Part shown: one piece after another, positions 43,781 through 54,874 of the stretch
Position numbering within the stretch: the first letter of the stretch is position 1
Layout: each line of letters begins with the position of its first letter
Assembly: GCA_963803875.1 (NCBI GenBank)
Contig: CAWDOA010000013.1
Location: forward strand, 216,493-280,492
Reading direction: 5' to 3'
Length of the DNA stretch: 64,000 bases
Source: JABDIY01 sp963803875
GTDB lineage: Bacteria > Actinomycetota > Acidimicrobiia > Acidimicrobiales > SZUA-35
Program-made: the position numbers and the translations under genes
Notes under the pieces: model-generated
What the model was told of the DNA's origin: nothing
The model's database searches: none
Seen by the model: only the letters and a program-made list of their open reading frames with translations

Positions 43781-45571
43781 CTAGGAGCCGCTGACTCCGA
43801 CGGGGTGGCGGGAGCCTGCCAACCCTGCGAGCCATCGATCCTCTTCCGGGTTCGTTCCGGCGGGTTGGCCATGAGTGTGGGTGATCCTGGGATGTTGGCG
43901 TGACTCGGCGCTTTCGTCGGTGGCGATGAGTTCTTCGTGGATTTTTTCACCCGGCCGGAGGCCCGTGTAGGTGATGTTGATGTTCTTGCCGGAGTGGGCG
44001 ATCAACCGTTTGGCCATGTCAACAATCTTCACGGGTTCGCCCATGTCCAGAATCAAGATCTCCCCGGGTAGACCGATGGCCCCCGATTGCAGGACCAGCC
44101 GTACGGCTTCGGGGATGGTCATGAAGTATCGGCTCACGTCGGGGTCGGTGATGGTTAGTGGGCCCCCGTTGGCAATCTGGTCCCTGAAGGTGGGAAGTAC
44201 TGATCCGCGTGAACCCAACACGTTGCCGAACCGAACCGACACGTAGGGGAGGCCGGTGTCCAAAGCGGCTTTGGCGGTATGGCGTTCGGCCATGAGTTTG
44301 GTACGGCCCAGCACACTGGTGGGATTGGCTGCTTTGTCGGTCGAGACGTTCACGAACCTGTCGACGCCGCTGACTTTGGCTGCTTCCAGCAAGTTGTATG
44401 TTCCGTTGACGTTGGTTTTCGTGCCTTCTTCGGGATGGTTCTCCAGCAAGGTGAGGTGTTTGAGGGCAGCTGTGTGGAAGACGACGTCGGGTTTGTAGCG
44501 AAGGAAGATCTCGTTGATGCGTTCTACGTCCCTGATGTCAGCGACGATCAGATTGGGGGTGTCGAGGAGCGCTCGGCCCTCTATCGAGAACTGGACGCCG
44601 TGGAGGGCGGATTCGTCTCGATCCAACATGAAGAGCTCGGCGGGAGCGAGTTGGTGCAGTTGGCGGCAGAGTTCAGAACCGATCGAACCGCCGGCCCCGG
44701 TGACCAGCACTCGTTTGCCGGTGACGTACTCGGTGATCGAATCGATGTCGACGTCCACTTCAGTGCGTCCCAACAGATCAGCCTCGGTGAGTTCGCGAAT
44801 ATCGGTGATACTGAGCATGCCGAGCAACTCCGATGTGGAGGGCAGAATGCGAACATCCAAACCCGCAGCTCTCGCTGACTCGTCGAGCTCGGTGATCAAG
44901 GCCGAATCGGCTGAGGGGACTGCGATCAGCAGCGTTGAAGCATGGGTGACGTCGGCGACCCGGGCGACGTCGTGGCGGCCACCCATGACCGAGACCCCCA
45001 TGATCTCTCGTTGCGCCCTGGTTGCGGAGTCGTCCAACAGAGCCACCGGAACGTAGGCCGATTGAGGATCCCGCAGCATGGCCCGAATGATCTGCTCGCC
45101 ACCCTCTCCCGCACCGAAGACAACAACCCGAACCTTGTCTGGGTCCAGCGCGGCAGTCTTCAAGTGGACGTCTCGGAAGGCCCGGTAGATGAACCGTCCC
45201 CCGAACATCATCATCAGTGCGGACGGCAACGCAGCTGCAACCGCCAGAATCGGAACCGGTCGATCGAGTACGAAGAAGTTGGTGACAAGCACGACCACGG
45301 CGGTTGCGAGCCAAACCTGCACGATGGCGACGATCTCCTCTGAGCTGCCAACCGGGTAGCGACCGCTGTGGGCGCCCTTGAACGTGCTCCAGCACAGATG
45401 TGACGTGAGTCCGATCGCAAGCAGCACGAAGATCCTGCCCCAATCGGGAGCCGTACCCGAGGCGGAGTAACGCAGTGCCGACGCCAGCCCGATTGCGAGC
45501 ATCCACGCCACCGAGTCATTGGCCAGTCGGGCGACGTTCTTGACCAACCTGTTTCTTCGCACCATCTCCAT
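43781..45571 (-). CDS. Polysaccharide biosynthesis nucleotide-sugar dehydratase/epimerase (CapD/WbpM/FlaA1-like)
   Basis: A 596-residue membrane-bound enzyme of the WbpM/PglF type, usually a UDP-N-acetylglucosamine 4,6-dehydratase at the start of a glycan pathway. Four membrane segments fill residues 15-125; a first Rossmann domain starts VRVVVFGAGEGGEQII near residue 147; the catalytic SDR domain begins KRVLVTGAGGSIGSELCRQL near residue 287. The catalytic phrase STDKAANPTSVLGRTK near residue 396 has Met-free Lys geometry typical of this large type rather than YxxxK, and VRFGNVLGSRGSVLP follows. It is the only capsule-type gene here. Confidence 0.87.
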   Translation of the reverse strand: MEMVRRNRLVKNVARLANDSVAWMLAIGLASALRYSASGTAPDWGRIFVLLAIGLTSHLCWSTFKGAHSGRYPVGSSEEIVAIVQVWLATAVVVLVTNFFVLDRPVPILAVAAALPSALMMMFGGRFIYRAFRDVHLKTAALDPDKVRVVVFGAGEGGEQIIRAMLRDPQSAYVPVALLDDSATRAQREIMGVSVMGGRHDVARVADVTHASTLLIAVPSADSALITELDESARAAGLDVRILPSTSELLGMLSITDIRELTEADLLGRTEVDVDIDSITEYVTGKRVLVTGAGGSIGSELCRQLHQLAPAELFMLDRDESALHGVQFSIEGRALLDTPNLIVADIRDVERINEIFLRYKPDVVFHTAALKHLTLLENHPEEGTKTNVNGTYNLLEAAKVSGVDRFVNVSTDKAANPTSVLGRTKLMAERHTAKAALDTGLPYVSVRFGNVLGSRGSVLPTFRDQIANGGPLTITDPDVSRYFMTIPEAVRLVLQSGAIGLPGEILILDMGEPVKIVDMAKRLIAHSGKNINITYTGLRPGEKIHEELIATDESAESRQHPRITHTHGQPAGTNPEEDRWLAGLAGSRHPVGVSGS

Positions 45572-45736
45572 GCTGGGCCAGTCGGCCCATGACCCCCCGA
45601 GCTGAGGGATTTGGAGAAATCGACCGGAACTTGTCGCTGGTCATGGCCGTTTTGAGGCCTTGATGACGGTGTCGAGGACAGCGGGGCTAGGGCGGTTGGC
45701 GATGGCTTCACACGTGCGAGCCAGCCCCAGGATTGC

Positions 45737-46051
45737 TCAGGAACCGACGAGCGTCAGCAACATCACTGTTGGTTCGATGGCCCGAAGCGAATGGGGCGCA
45801 CCTGGGGCCATGTGGAGCCATGATCCGGGTGCCAGATCAAGTTCCTCGCCGTCGACTGTGAAGCGAAGCCGTCCTTCCATGACCTGGACTACAGCCGCTT
45901 GCTTCGCCTGGTGTTCGGTGAGCTGCTCGCCGGCATCGAAAGCGAACACGGTGACGTCCAACTCTCCGTGTCGGTGAACGACCTTGGAGACGACAGCGCC
46001 GCCCTGGATCGTTACTTCGCCTGCGATGTCGTTGATCAGGGTGTGGGACAC
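45737..46051 (-). CDS. Cupin domain protein
   Basis: A single-domain cupin of about 104 residues. The first cupin motif is FDAGEQLTEHQAKQAAVVQVMEGRLRF (with His in TEHQ and the Glu replaced by Gln/Ala pattern), the second LAPGSWLHMAPGAPHSLRAIEP with a His for metal. Metal ligands are partly degenerate. Small stand-alone cupins of this kind often bind a ligand or act as sensors. The GTG at 46051 is a better start than the ATG-led extension to 46087. Its start is near GpmI's stop on the same strand, 42 bases away. Confidence 0.75.
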   Translation of the reverse strand: MSHTLINDIAGEVTIQGGAVVSKVVHRHGELDVTVFAFDAGEQLTEHQAKQAAVVQVMEGRLRFTVDGEELDLAPGSWLHMAPGAPHSLRAIEPTVMLLTLVGS

Positions 46052-46092
46052 ATCACAAGTATGGTCCGGCAGCAGCCTGCGACCCACCCGAC

Positions 46093-47733
<1,641 letters not shown>

Positions 47734-47917
47734 AGCGGCACAGTGTACGACGAGCGGCCACGCCTGTTCACGGTCTGGTGGCGTCATCCAGGGCCGCGGC
47801 GCCATTCGTGGGCAATGTTGCGGGTGGGCGCACGATCATTGGACGCGCTACCACACTTTTTGTACCCTGGGCGGTTGCGGATTGGACGCAGTTTTGCAGG
47901 CGGGGATTGTGGTGCGG

Positions 47918-48613
47918 ATGCATAGTGACACGAAGAACTTGGCGGAGATTCTCAGATACGACGTGGATAAACACCCGTTCCGGCGTCACATTGCCAACAT
48001 TTTTCGGTGTGATGAGCTCGAGGAGATTCACATCCGTCGCAGCGAGCTGATGCCGGTGCTCCCGCTGGTCTTCGAGACCGAGAGCAAGACCCCGTATCAC
48101 GAGACCTTCTACCGGGCGGTCAACACCGAGCCCTCGCCCTTCCGGTGGCTCTACCGCTCCTTCATCGCCGACGTGGTCACCCCCATCATCGGTGAGCCGT
48201 TCATCTTCCAGTACCAGCCTTCGTTCCGGATTCATCTGCCTGAAGACAAAGCGGTCCACAAGTGGCACAGCGATGGCGACCAAGACCACAACCATCCGTC
48301 CGGCGAGATCAACTTCATCCTCCCGGTGACCGAGTGTCACGGCACGGCTGCGGTCTGGGCGGAGTCCGAACCGAACCGCGGTGACTTCGCTCCGATGGAG
48401 CTCGATTACGGCCAGTTCGTGCGCTTCGACGGCAACCGCTGCCGGCACGGGAATCAGGAAAACACGACGGGCCGATCGAGAATCAGTCTTGACTTTCGTG
48501 TCCTGCCTACTCGGTTCTACCAAGAGGATCCGGTCGGGAACGGCGTGTCCTCGATCACGTCCGGGAAGAAGTTCCGACTGGGGAGCTACTACGCCAAATT
48601 CGAGGAGGTCTGA
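47918..48613 (+). CDS. StrG-like 2-oxoglutarate/Fe(II)-type dioxygenase
   Basis: A 231-residue protein resembling the StrG family of aminoglycoside clusters, a cupin-like Fe(II) dioxygenase. The iron site appears as HKWHSDGDQDHNHPSGEINFILPVT near residue 109 and RCRHGNQENTTGRSRISLDFRV near residue 180 (His and the 2-oxoglutarate Arg). The front third (RYDVDKHPFRRHIANIF) is family-like. The start may be the ATG at 47918 or one of two GTGs at 47909 and 47912, which are better placed behind AGGCGGGG. The stop overlaps the start of the DegT gene (TGATG), so the two are translationally coupled. Confidence 0.78.
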   Translation: MHSDTKNLAEILRYDVDKHPFRRHIANIFRCDELEEIHIRRSELMPVLPLVFETESKTPYHETFYRAVNTEPSPFRWLYRSFIADVVTPIIGEPFIFQYQPSFRIHLPEDKAVHKWHSDGDQDHNHPSGEINFILPVTECHGTAAVWAESEPNRGDFAPMELDYGQFVRFDGNRCRHGNQENTTGRSRISLDFRVLPTRFYQEDPVGNGVSSITSGKKFRLGSYYAKFEEV

Positions 48614-49275
48614 TGTTCGATCCATTGGAGTCGGTCATACCGAAGCTGCGAGCAGAGGGATTCGTCGTCGACGATCCGTGGGATGTGGTCGACGCTTTCG
48701 AGGCGAAGGTCGCCGACTATGCCGGTTCCCGCTATGCCGTTTCACTTGACAGTTGCACGAACGCAATGTTCCTCTGCCTCAAGTATCTCGGAGCGTCGGG
48801 CGAGATCACCATCCCGGAGAAGACCTATCTGTCGGTTCCGGGCCTGATCATTCACGCCGGATGCAAGCCCCTATTCGACGACATCGAGTGGAGCGGTGCC
48901 TACCCGCTGAGCCCCTATCCGGTCATCGACGGAGCCACCCGTTTCACCAAGGGCATGTTCGAGCCCGGCACGTTCCATTGCCTGTCGTTCCACATCCGCA
49001 AGATCCTGCCAATCGGCAAAGGCGGCATGATCCTGACCGACGATGAGAAGGCTGCCGAATGGTTCGACCTCGCTGTCTACGAGGGCCGGAACCGCCGCAT
49101 CGACCACGATTCCATCGATGACATCTCGATCCTCGGGTGGAACATGTATATGCCTCCCGAGCAGGCTGCCCGTGGTATTCAACTGTTCGATCAGACCGCC
49201 GAAACCAACGACGACACCGGCGGCTCGTGGAAATACGCTGACATCTCCGAGTACAGCGCTTGGAATCAACGCTGA
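48613..49275 (+). CDS. Short DegT/DnrJ/EryC1/StrS-type aminotransferase
   Basis: A 220-residue PLP protein of the DegT sugar-aminotransferase family, about half the usual 370-400 residues. The large domain is present: VVDAFEAKVADYAGSRYAVSLDSCTNAMFLCLKYLG near residue 25 (PLP phosphate), EKTYLSVPGLIIHAGCKPLFDDIE near residue 75, and SFHIRKILPIGKGGMILTDDEKAAEWFD near residue 125 with the Schiff-base Lys in the RK position. It then ends abruptly after NQR with TGA, lacking the C-terminal small domain. It may be a naturally short type or may pair with another subunit. It forms a coupled pair with the StrG-like dioxygenase, suggesting joint modification of a sugar or amino sugar. Confidence 0.75.
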   Translation: MFDPLESVIPKLRAEGFVVDDPWDVVDAFEAKVADYAGSRYAVSLDSCTNAMFLCLKYLGASGEITIPEKTYLSVPGLIIHAGCKPLFDDIEWSGAYPLSPYPVIDGATRFTKGMFEPGTFHCLSFHIRKILPIGKGGMILTDDEKAAEWFDLAVYEGRNRRIDHDSIDDISILGWNMYMPPEQAARGIQLFDQTAETNDDTGGSWKYADISEYSAWNQR

Positions 49276-49361
49276 GCAAAAGGGGTGGTGGGTCCCGACC
49301 CGCTGAGTCACCGCCGAGCTCGACAACCTCGGCATCGGACCTCAACATCGATAGAAGAATC

Positions 49362-49383
49362 TTCGGCTTGAACTCCAGCCGAA
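49362..49383 (+). terminator. Weak hairpin after the DegT gene
   Basis: TTCGGCT (49362-49368) pairs with AGCCGAA (49377-49383) across an eight-base loop, about 90 bases after the DegT stop and before the convergent MBL gene. There is no T-tract after it, so intrinsic termination is unproven. It is listed as the only hairpin in this spacer. Confidence 0.25.
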
Positions 49384-49467
49384 AGGACATTGGCGGTCCC
49401 GCTGTAGCTCGAGGTTGTCCCATCAACCACGACGTCGGTCGGCAGTCCGGGTAGCCCATGGGGGTCG

Positions 49468-50421
49468 TCAGGCGAGGCAGCGGAGAGGGCGGCCGCCGTT
49501 GTAGGCGATCATGTCGCCGATGGCAGCGGCCAGGTCGATTGGTGCCCCGGGCTCGGCACCGCTGAGTTCGAACATGGCGCGGTGGAGGTTGCCGACGATT
49601 CGCTCGGCGTCAGTCAGTTCGGTGAACTCGCCCAGATCGGTGTCTCGGGCTGCATCGAGAGGCCCAACTTCGGAGTTCAATGCGTCTTCGGCAACGCTCT
49701 GGACGAACTCGTAGTACGCCCCGAGTCGATCGAGTACGGCAGGGTCGCAGACAGGGCCGTGCCCAGGCACGATCACGTCGGCATCGAATTGGCGCAGCCG
49801 TTCGATCGCTGCGAGCGCACCGGCTACCGAACCCATCAGCACGAAGGGGGTGCCTCCGTTGAAGACGAGGTCGCCGCTGAACAGCGTGCGCTGCTCGGGT
49901 AACCAGGCGACGATGTCGTTCGTTGTGTGGGCCGGCCCTCCGATGTAATGGAGTTCCATGGCCTTGTCGCCGTTGTGCACCCGCATGAGCTCGGAGAAGG
50001 TGAGCAGCGGCGGTGCCAGCTCGAGGTTGCCCCAATCAGGTGGCGGGTCGCCGAAGATGCCCTCGTAGGTCTGGATGCCGGTAGCGATCATCTCGTCCCT
50101 GCACCGGTCGTGGGCGACGATCGCAGCAGGGTGGGTGAGGTAGTTGCCGTGGGTGTGGTCGCCGTGATGGTGGGTGTTGACGACGATCCGCACAGGCGCT
50201 GTACTTCGTTCTCTCACGTGATCGAGGAATCGGCGGGTTCGTAGCTCGGTCGAACACGTGTCGATCAGCACAATGCCGTCGTCGCCGATGATGAATCCGG
50301 TGTTGTTGATCCACCAGGTTCCGTCGGGCTGCACATACGCAAAGACCCCGTCGGCGACCTCCTCGACACGAGGTGGGTCGAGGGGGGCTGTATCGTCTTC
50401 GTGGCCGTGGTGATGGCTCAT
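49468..50421 (-). CDS. MBL-fold metallo-hydrolase
   Basis: A 317-residue zinc-dependent hydrolase of the metallo-beta-lactamase fold. The N-terminal extension is His-rich (MSHHHGHEDD). Metal residues lie in VVNTHHHGDHTHGNYL near residue 85 (HxHxDH), the His of IGGPAHTTNDIV near residue 163 (H), the Asp of LFSGDLVFNGGTPF near residue 184 and His in IVPGHGPV near residue 220. All five ligands are present. The pattern fits hydrolases of the Flp/lactonase or glyoxalase II-like branch; a substrate cannot be named. The ATG at 50421 is clear. Confidence 0.88.
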   Translation of the reverse strand: MSHHHGHEDDTAPLDPPRVEEVADGVFAYVQPDGTWWINNTGFIIGDDGIVLIDTCSTELRTRRFLDHVRERSTAPVRIVVNTHHHGDHTHGNYLTHPAAIVAHDRCRDEMIATGIQTYEGIFGDPPPDWGNLELAPPLLTFSELMRVHNGDKAMELHYIGGPAHTTNDIVAWLPEQRTLFSGDLVFNGGTPFVLMGSVAGALAAIERLRQFDADVIVPGHGPVCDPAVLDRLGAYYEFVQSVAEDALNSEVGPLDAARDTDLGEFTELTDAERIVGNLHRAMFELSGAEPGAPIDLAAAIGDMIAYNGGRPLRCLA

Positions 50422-50821
50422 CGTTCGGTCCTTGCTCGGCGGGATCTTGGGACACGGGTTGACGCTGCCGCGTCTACCTCTGACTATGACACGAAGCGGA
50501 AGCCGTGCAACGCAGGGCTTGATCCGGGATCAACGTGATCCGCGGGTTGGCACAACGTCCTCGAGATGGATCCGGGGCCCGTCGATCGGGGCATTCGAAC
50601 TCCTCACCGGCGCCGCCCATGTGGCAACCCGCTAGCACCGCCGTCGGTACGACAGAAGCCAGATTGTCTGGAGCTCACAACCCAGCCGCACAGGCCCGGG
50701 ACCACTCCTTTCAATCAGCTCGCCGGGCATCAGCCACGCACCTGCAACCACCACCGACGGCACCACGCCTCGGACGACACTCAACCATCAGCCGCTGTAA
50801 CCACCTGACTGCTGGGCACCG
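50422..50821. other. Intergenic stretch without a recognised gene
   Basis: About 400 bases between two minus-strand genes. The open frames there (for example 50535-50825) are low-complexity, His/Pro-rich and have no family likeness. I see no tRNA, hairpin terminator or clear promoter. Confidence 0.5.
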
Positions 50822-51022
50822 CTAGTCAGCTGAGACCTGTGCTCCCTCTGGGAGTCGCTCCACAACCAAGAGGAAGTCGATGACATGGACCCAGAAGGCC
50901 CTCATGGTGACGTTCGGTACGACGGACACAACGTCGCCTTCGAGGCTGTTCAGGAATCGCTCCAGGTTCTGTTCGTCCTTGGTCATCTTGACATCGAACC
51001 TGTGGACTCGGTACTCGCTCAT
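50822..51022 (-). CDS. Small hypothetical protein
   Basis: A 66-residue protein with alternating strand and helix: MSEYRVHRFDVKMTKDEQNLERFLNSL, GDVVSVVPNVTM, then a hydrophobic strand FWVHVIDFLLVVERL. It resembles the compact DUF4177-like fold in which a strand-helix-strand core ends near the C-terminus, though the match is only by pattern. A GGAG ribosome-binding site eight bases before the ATG at 51022 supports translation. Confidence 0.55.
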   Translation of the reverse strand: MSEYRVHRFDVKMTKDEQNLERFLNSLEGDVVSVVPNVTMRAFWVHVIDFLLVVERLPEGAQVSAD

Positions 51023-51357
51023 GCTCGCTCCAGCCTCTCGGTGTTGAGGATACGGCAGCAGCGAGAACGGCGACAGGGTCGAACGTCAGCATCGCCAGAG
51101 CCGTGTCGACGTCGTTCCACGAGACCTACTCCTCGGTCGCAAGCGATCGCTCGTTGACCCCCTGGTGACGGTGCGAAGTACTGGGTCAATCGTGACATCG
51201 TCCACCCCACGGCACGTCTACGAGCGATTGGAGTTCATGCGCCGCGGCGGTGGCGCGGACATCGTAGACGCCGCCAGTTCTCACTCTCTGAACGAGGATC
51301 TGCAAACCTGATCGCTGCCCGCCGGTTCACCAGTCACAACGCTCAACTCCGTCGGCG
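51023..51357. other. Intergenic stretch upstream of the first FtsX operon
   Basis: About 335 bases between divergent genes. I see no gene, tRNA or strong hairpin. The right end must carry the promoter of the ABC exporter operon; no clear -35/-10 pair stands out. Confidence 0.45.
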
Positions 51358-54060
51358 ATGGCTCACGACAAGAGTCACTGGCCGTGTCAGACTGGGGTCG
51401 TGGGGAGGAGGGCCGTGGTCTGGTGGCGCTGGGCGGTACGGCCGTGGCGTTCGGTCGGGCTCATCTCGGCGCTGATAGCGTCATTCGCACTGCCAGCGTT
51501 CATGGCAGCGAGCGCCGACGTCTTCGGGGTGACCGCATCAGATTCGATAGCCCGGCAAGTCATCAACGAGAACCCCACCGGCATCGACATTACGGTCACC
51601 GCCACCGGCCGGCTCGACCAGAGCGCGGTCGCTGGGCTCGACAGCGCCATGCGCGCCGAGCTGGACCGGGTCGGTCGACTGGGTGACCCGGTCCGGACGA
51701 TCTACACCGACCAGTCCTTCCAGGAACCGGCCGTCGACGACACTTCACCTCCGCAGGACATAATCGGCTCGGGGGCGCGGTTTATCGCACGCGACGGCGC
51801 CATCGACGCGCTCGATGTGATCGAAGGTGACCGGTCCGTGGAGGGCGCATGGATCTCCGAGCGGGTCGCCGACAACCTTGATCTACCGACCGGCTCGCTC
51901 GTCTCGGTCGCCGGCAGCGCTCCATTCCCGATCGCCGGCGTGTTCGCCAACCTGTGGGAGGGCGATCCCGACCCCTACTGGGGCCAGGTCCCGGCGCCGT
52001 TCGTGCCGAGATTTTCGAGGGTGTTCAACGGGCCGCTATTTGAGGTCGTGATCGTGCCCGAGTCGGTGTTCTTCGATCTCGACGTCGACGGGCTCGTCCG
52101 GTGGGACAGCGCCGCCACCGAACTCCCCGACACCTACGAAGAACTGATCGCACAGGCATCACGGACCCGCGGGCTCGAACGTTCCTACACCGAATCGGCG
52201 GAGTTGGTGGAGGCGCTGGCGGCGTTCTCCGGGCCGGGCGGTCCGGTACCGATTCTGGCCACCGACGTCATCGACCTTCGCCAGGACACCCGATCGATCG
52301 TCGACGAGCTCGACCAGCCGATCGCCACCGCCTCGATCGGGGGCATCGTGCTGGGACTCATCGTCACCGGTGCGGGAGCGGCTTTCGCCATACGCAAGCG
52401 GGAGACCGAGGTCCGGTTGCTGCGGGCCGACGGTGACGCACCGTGGAGGTTCGCCGCCCGAGCCCTGGCCCAGTTCGCCGTCCCCGCGATCGTGGGAGCG
52501 GCGCTCGGCGTCGTCGCCGCATGGGCGCTGATCGCGGTCCCCGATGGCGCCGGCTCGACATCGATGGGCGTCATCGACCTCACCACCGTCTTCTGGACCG
52601 TTCTGATCGGGTTGGCCGTTTCAGCCGTCGTCTCCGCCGTCGCCTCCAGCCGGGTGCTGCACACCCGACACTCCACCGTCGGGACGCTCCGCCTCGGCTG
52701 GTTTCTGCCCATCGTCGGCCTCGCCGTCGCCGCCTGGATACAGGTTGGCGGGGCGCAAGAGTCCGGTGAGATCGATCCGCTCGTCATAGCCTTTCCGCTC
52801 GTCGGTCTGATCGCCGGTGTTGGGCTGGTCGTGATCGGCGCCCGCTGGTTGATGCGCCGCGTCGGTCGCACCGGGGCGTCGTTGCCGACGGCGTTGTTCC
52901 TGTCCTGGCGGCGGATCACCTCGGCCGACTCAGGCGCCGTGCTGCTGGCGACCGCCATGGGTATCGCCCTCGGCCTCGTCGTCTTCTCCACCACGCTGGT
53001 CGATTCGCTGGATACGGCCACCGACGCCAAGGCGGTCAGCGTCGTCGGCGGAGCGACCCAGGCCCGCCTCGACGGCCGCTTCGATGCCGAGCTCCCCGAG
53101 GCGACCACTCTCGTGCGGGTTCTGTCGACGCGTTTGACGATCGGGGGTGACCCCGTGATGGTGCTGGCCATCGACCCGGCCACCTACGCCGCCGGCGTTT
53201 CATGGGATCCGGCGTTCGGGTCTTCACCCGCCGGTTTGGTCGACGCGCTGGCAACCCCGGTCGACGCCGACGTTGCCGCCGTCGCCGTGGCCGGAACGAG
53301 CCTGCCACCGGCCGCCGGCTTCGGCTCGACCGCCGTCACCTCCTACGAGGTCGTCCAGACCTTCGACGCCGTGCCGTTGGCTTCCGGAGCGGTCCCCACG
53401 ATCGTCGTAGGCGCCCCCCAGATCGACGCCGCCGCCCGCACCAAACACGACAGCCAACGGCCGGGCGACGTCGATCCCGAGGACTGGGCGAACGAGTACC
53501 GGTCGCCGCTGGCGCGGGCACGGTCGGTGCTGGTCTCTCAGCTCGACGAGGCATCGCTGACCGCCTATGCCGAGGCCAACGACGTAGGCGTGCGAGAGCT
53601 GGTCACGGTGGCCGCCTACCGGGACCTGGTCGGCAACCGCGCCGCCCGCTGGACCTTCGATTACCTCGGGCTGCTGTCGGTGGTCGCTGGGCTGGCGGCG
53701 GTCGGCACGTTGTTCTTCTACCTGTCCGAGCAGCGTACGAACCGTCAGCTGTCCGCGGTGATGGCCGAGCGGATGGGACTGCGCCCGCTGACTGCCGCCG
53801 GCGCGGCGGTCGGTGAGGTGCTCGGTCTGGTCGTGATCGCGTTCGTAGCCGGCACCTCGGTCGGGCTGGCGGTGGCGAGACGCCTCTTCGACCGGTTCGA
53901 ACCCGACCCCCGCCTGCCCCCCGACGTGTCGATGAACCCGGCGTGGGAACTGGTCGGCGCCATCGCCGTCGTGGCCACGGTTCTGGTGGTGGCGGCGGCG
54001 CTGGTCAATCAGTGGGTGGCCGGAAAGAAGACATACGGGGCGGTGCTGCGTGGAACCTGA
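51358..54060 (+). CDS. FtsX-like ABC transporter permease
   Basis: A 900-residue MacB/FtsX-type permease. The N-terminal segment is VGLISALIASFALPAFMAAS near residue 35, followed by a large extracytoplasmic domain (about residues 55-325), then the FtsX triplet of segments (near 330-430) with IGGIVLGLIVTGAGAAFAI, FAVPAIVGAALGVVAAWALI and FWTVLIGLAVSAVVSAVAS, a second extracytoplasmic part and a second block of segments at the end (WTFDYLGLLSVVAGLAAVGTLFFY onward). Such proteins export or extract lipids, peptides or drugs, or act in cell-wall signalling, driven by a cytoplasmic ATPase dimer. The next two genes encode ATPases, overlapping by 11 and 4 bases. Confidence 0.83.
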   Translation: MAHDKSHWPCQTGVVGRRAVVWWRWAVRPWRSVGLISALIASFALPAFMAASADVFGVTASDSIARQVINENPTGIDITVTATGRLDQSAVAGLDSAMRAELDRVGRLGDPVRTIYTDQSFQEPAVDDTSPPQDIIGSGARFIARDGAIDALDVIEGDRSVEGAWISERVADNLDLPTGSLVSVAGSAPFPIAGVFANLWEGDPDPYWGQVPAPFVPRFSRVFNGPLFEVVIVPESVFFDLDVDGLVRWDSAATELPDTYEELIAQASRTRGLERSYTESAELVEALAAFSGPGGPVPILATDVIDLRQDTRSIVDELDQPIATASIGGIVLGLIVTGAGAAFAIRKRETEVRLLRADGDAPWRFAARALAQFAVPAIVGAALGVVAAWALIAVPDGAGSTSMGVIDLTTVFWTVLIGLAVSAVVSAVASSRVLHTRHSTVGTLRLGWFLPIVGLAVAAWIQVGGAQESGEIDPLVIAFPLVGLIAGVGLVVIGARWLMRRVGRTGASLPTALFLSWRRITSADSGAVLLATAMGIALGLVVFSTTLVDSLDTATDAKAVSVVGGATQARLDGRFDAELPEATTLVRVLSTRLTIGGDPVMVLAIDPATYAAGVSWDPAFGSSPAGLVDALATPVDADVAAVAVAGTSLPPAAGFGSTAVTSYEVVQTFDAVPLASGAVPTIVVGAPQIDAAARTKHDSQRPGDVDPEDWANEYRSPLARARSVLVSQLDEASLTAYAEANDVGVRELVTVAAYRDLVGNRAARWTFDYLGLLSVVAGLAAVGTLFFYLSEQRTNRQLSAVMAERMGLRPLTAAGAAVGEVLGLVVIAFVAGTSVGLAVARRLFDRFEPDPRLPPDVSMNPAWELVGAIAVVATVLVVAAALVNQWVAGKKTYGAVLRGT

Positions 54061-54874
54061 ATCGCGACGGCCCGTGATCGAGTGCGTCAGTCTGCTCCGG
54101 GTGTACGAATCGGCAACCGGTCGGGTGCAGGCGGTACGGGGCGTCGATCTCAGCATCGACGCCGGCCGTTCGGTGGCGGTGGTCGGCCCGTCCGGCAGTG
54201 GCAAGTCGTCGCTGCTGAGAATGATCGGCGGACTCGACGAACCGACCGCTGGCGACGTGTCGATCGACGGTGTCAACCTGGTCCGGCTGTCCGGCGGAGC
54301 CCGCCGCCGGATGCGAGCCCGACTCCTGGGCCATGTCCATCAACGCCCCGGCGACAATCTGCTCGGGCACCTCACCGCCATCGATCAAGTGGCGCGCGTC
54401 GCTCAACGACGTGGCGTCGGGATGGACGAGGCCGAGCAGATGCTCTGCGCACTCGGGCTCGGCGACCGTGCCGACCATCTGCCCGATGAGTTGTCCGGTG
54501 GTGAGCAGCAGCGCCTAGCGTTCGCCCGAGGGGCCGTAGGTGAGCCGGCGGTCATCATCGCCGACGAGCCCACCGCCGAGCTGGACACGGTCAGTACCGA
54601 CCAGGTCCTCAACACAATCCAACGGCTGGTCAACGACGGCATCACGGTCCTGGTCGCCACCCACGATCCCCGAGTGCTCGGTCGGGTCGACCAGGTCGTC
54701 ACCCTCCGGGACGGGTCGATTGCGTCGGTCACCGATGCCGGAACCGAGCTAGCGGTGATCGACCACGCTGGCAGAATCCAGCTCCCGCCCGAGGTGCGGG
54801 CCAACTTCCCCGATCGTCGCGCCCGTGTGTCATGGGACCCCGAGCGACGCACGTTCACCGTGGAGGAACCGTGA
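54050..54874 (+). CDS. ABC transporter ATPase with AbrB-like C-terminal tail
   Basis: LolD/MacB-type ATPase of 274 residues, first ATPase of the FtsX operon. Walker A GPSGSGKSS is near residue 45, signature ELSGGEQQRLAFARGAV near residue 149, Walker B AVIIADEPTAELDTVS near residue 167 and switch His in VLVATHDPRVL near residue 205. After the ATPase the last 40 residues read LAVIDHAGRIQLPPEVRANFPDRRARV, which closely resembles the swapped-hairpin SpoVT/AbrB DNA-binding motif, an unusual addition. It starts inside the permease gene end and stops at the GTGA overlap with the next ATPase. Confidence 0.82.
   Translation: MEPESRRPVIECVSLLRVYESATGRVQAVRGVDLSIDAGRSVAVVGPSGSGKSSLLRMIGGLDEPTAGDVSIDGVNLVRLSGGARRRMRARLLGHVHQRPGDNLLGHLTAIDQVARVAQRRGVGMDEAEQMLCALGLGDRADHLPDELSGGEQQRLAFARGAVGEPAVIIADEPTAELDTVSTDQVLNTIQRLVNDGITVLVATHDPRVLGRVDQVVTLRDGSIASVTDAGTELAVIDHAGRIQLPPEVRANFPDRRARVSWDPERRTFTVEEP

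Noticed and set aside
49273..49275. TGA at the end of the short DegT gene considered as another Sec codon
   Set aside because: Reading on gives no family-like sequence, and no cysteine is expected at that position.
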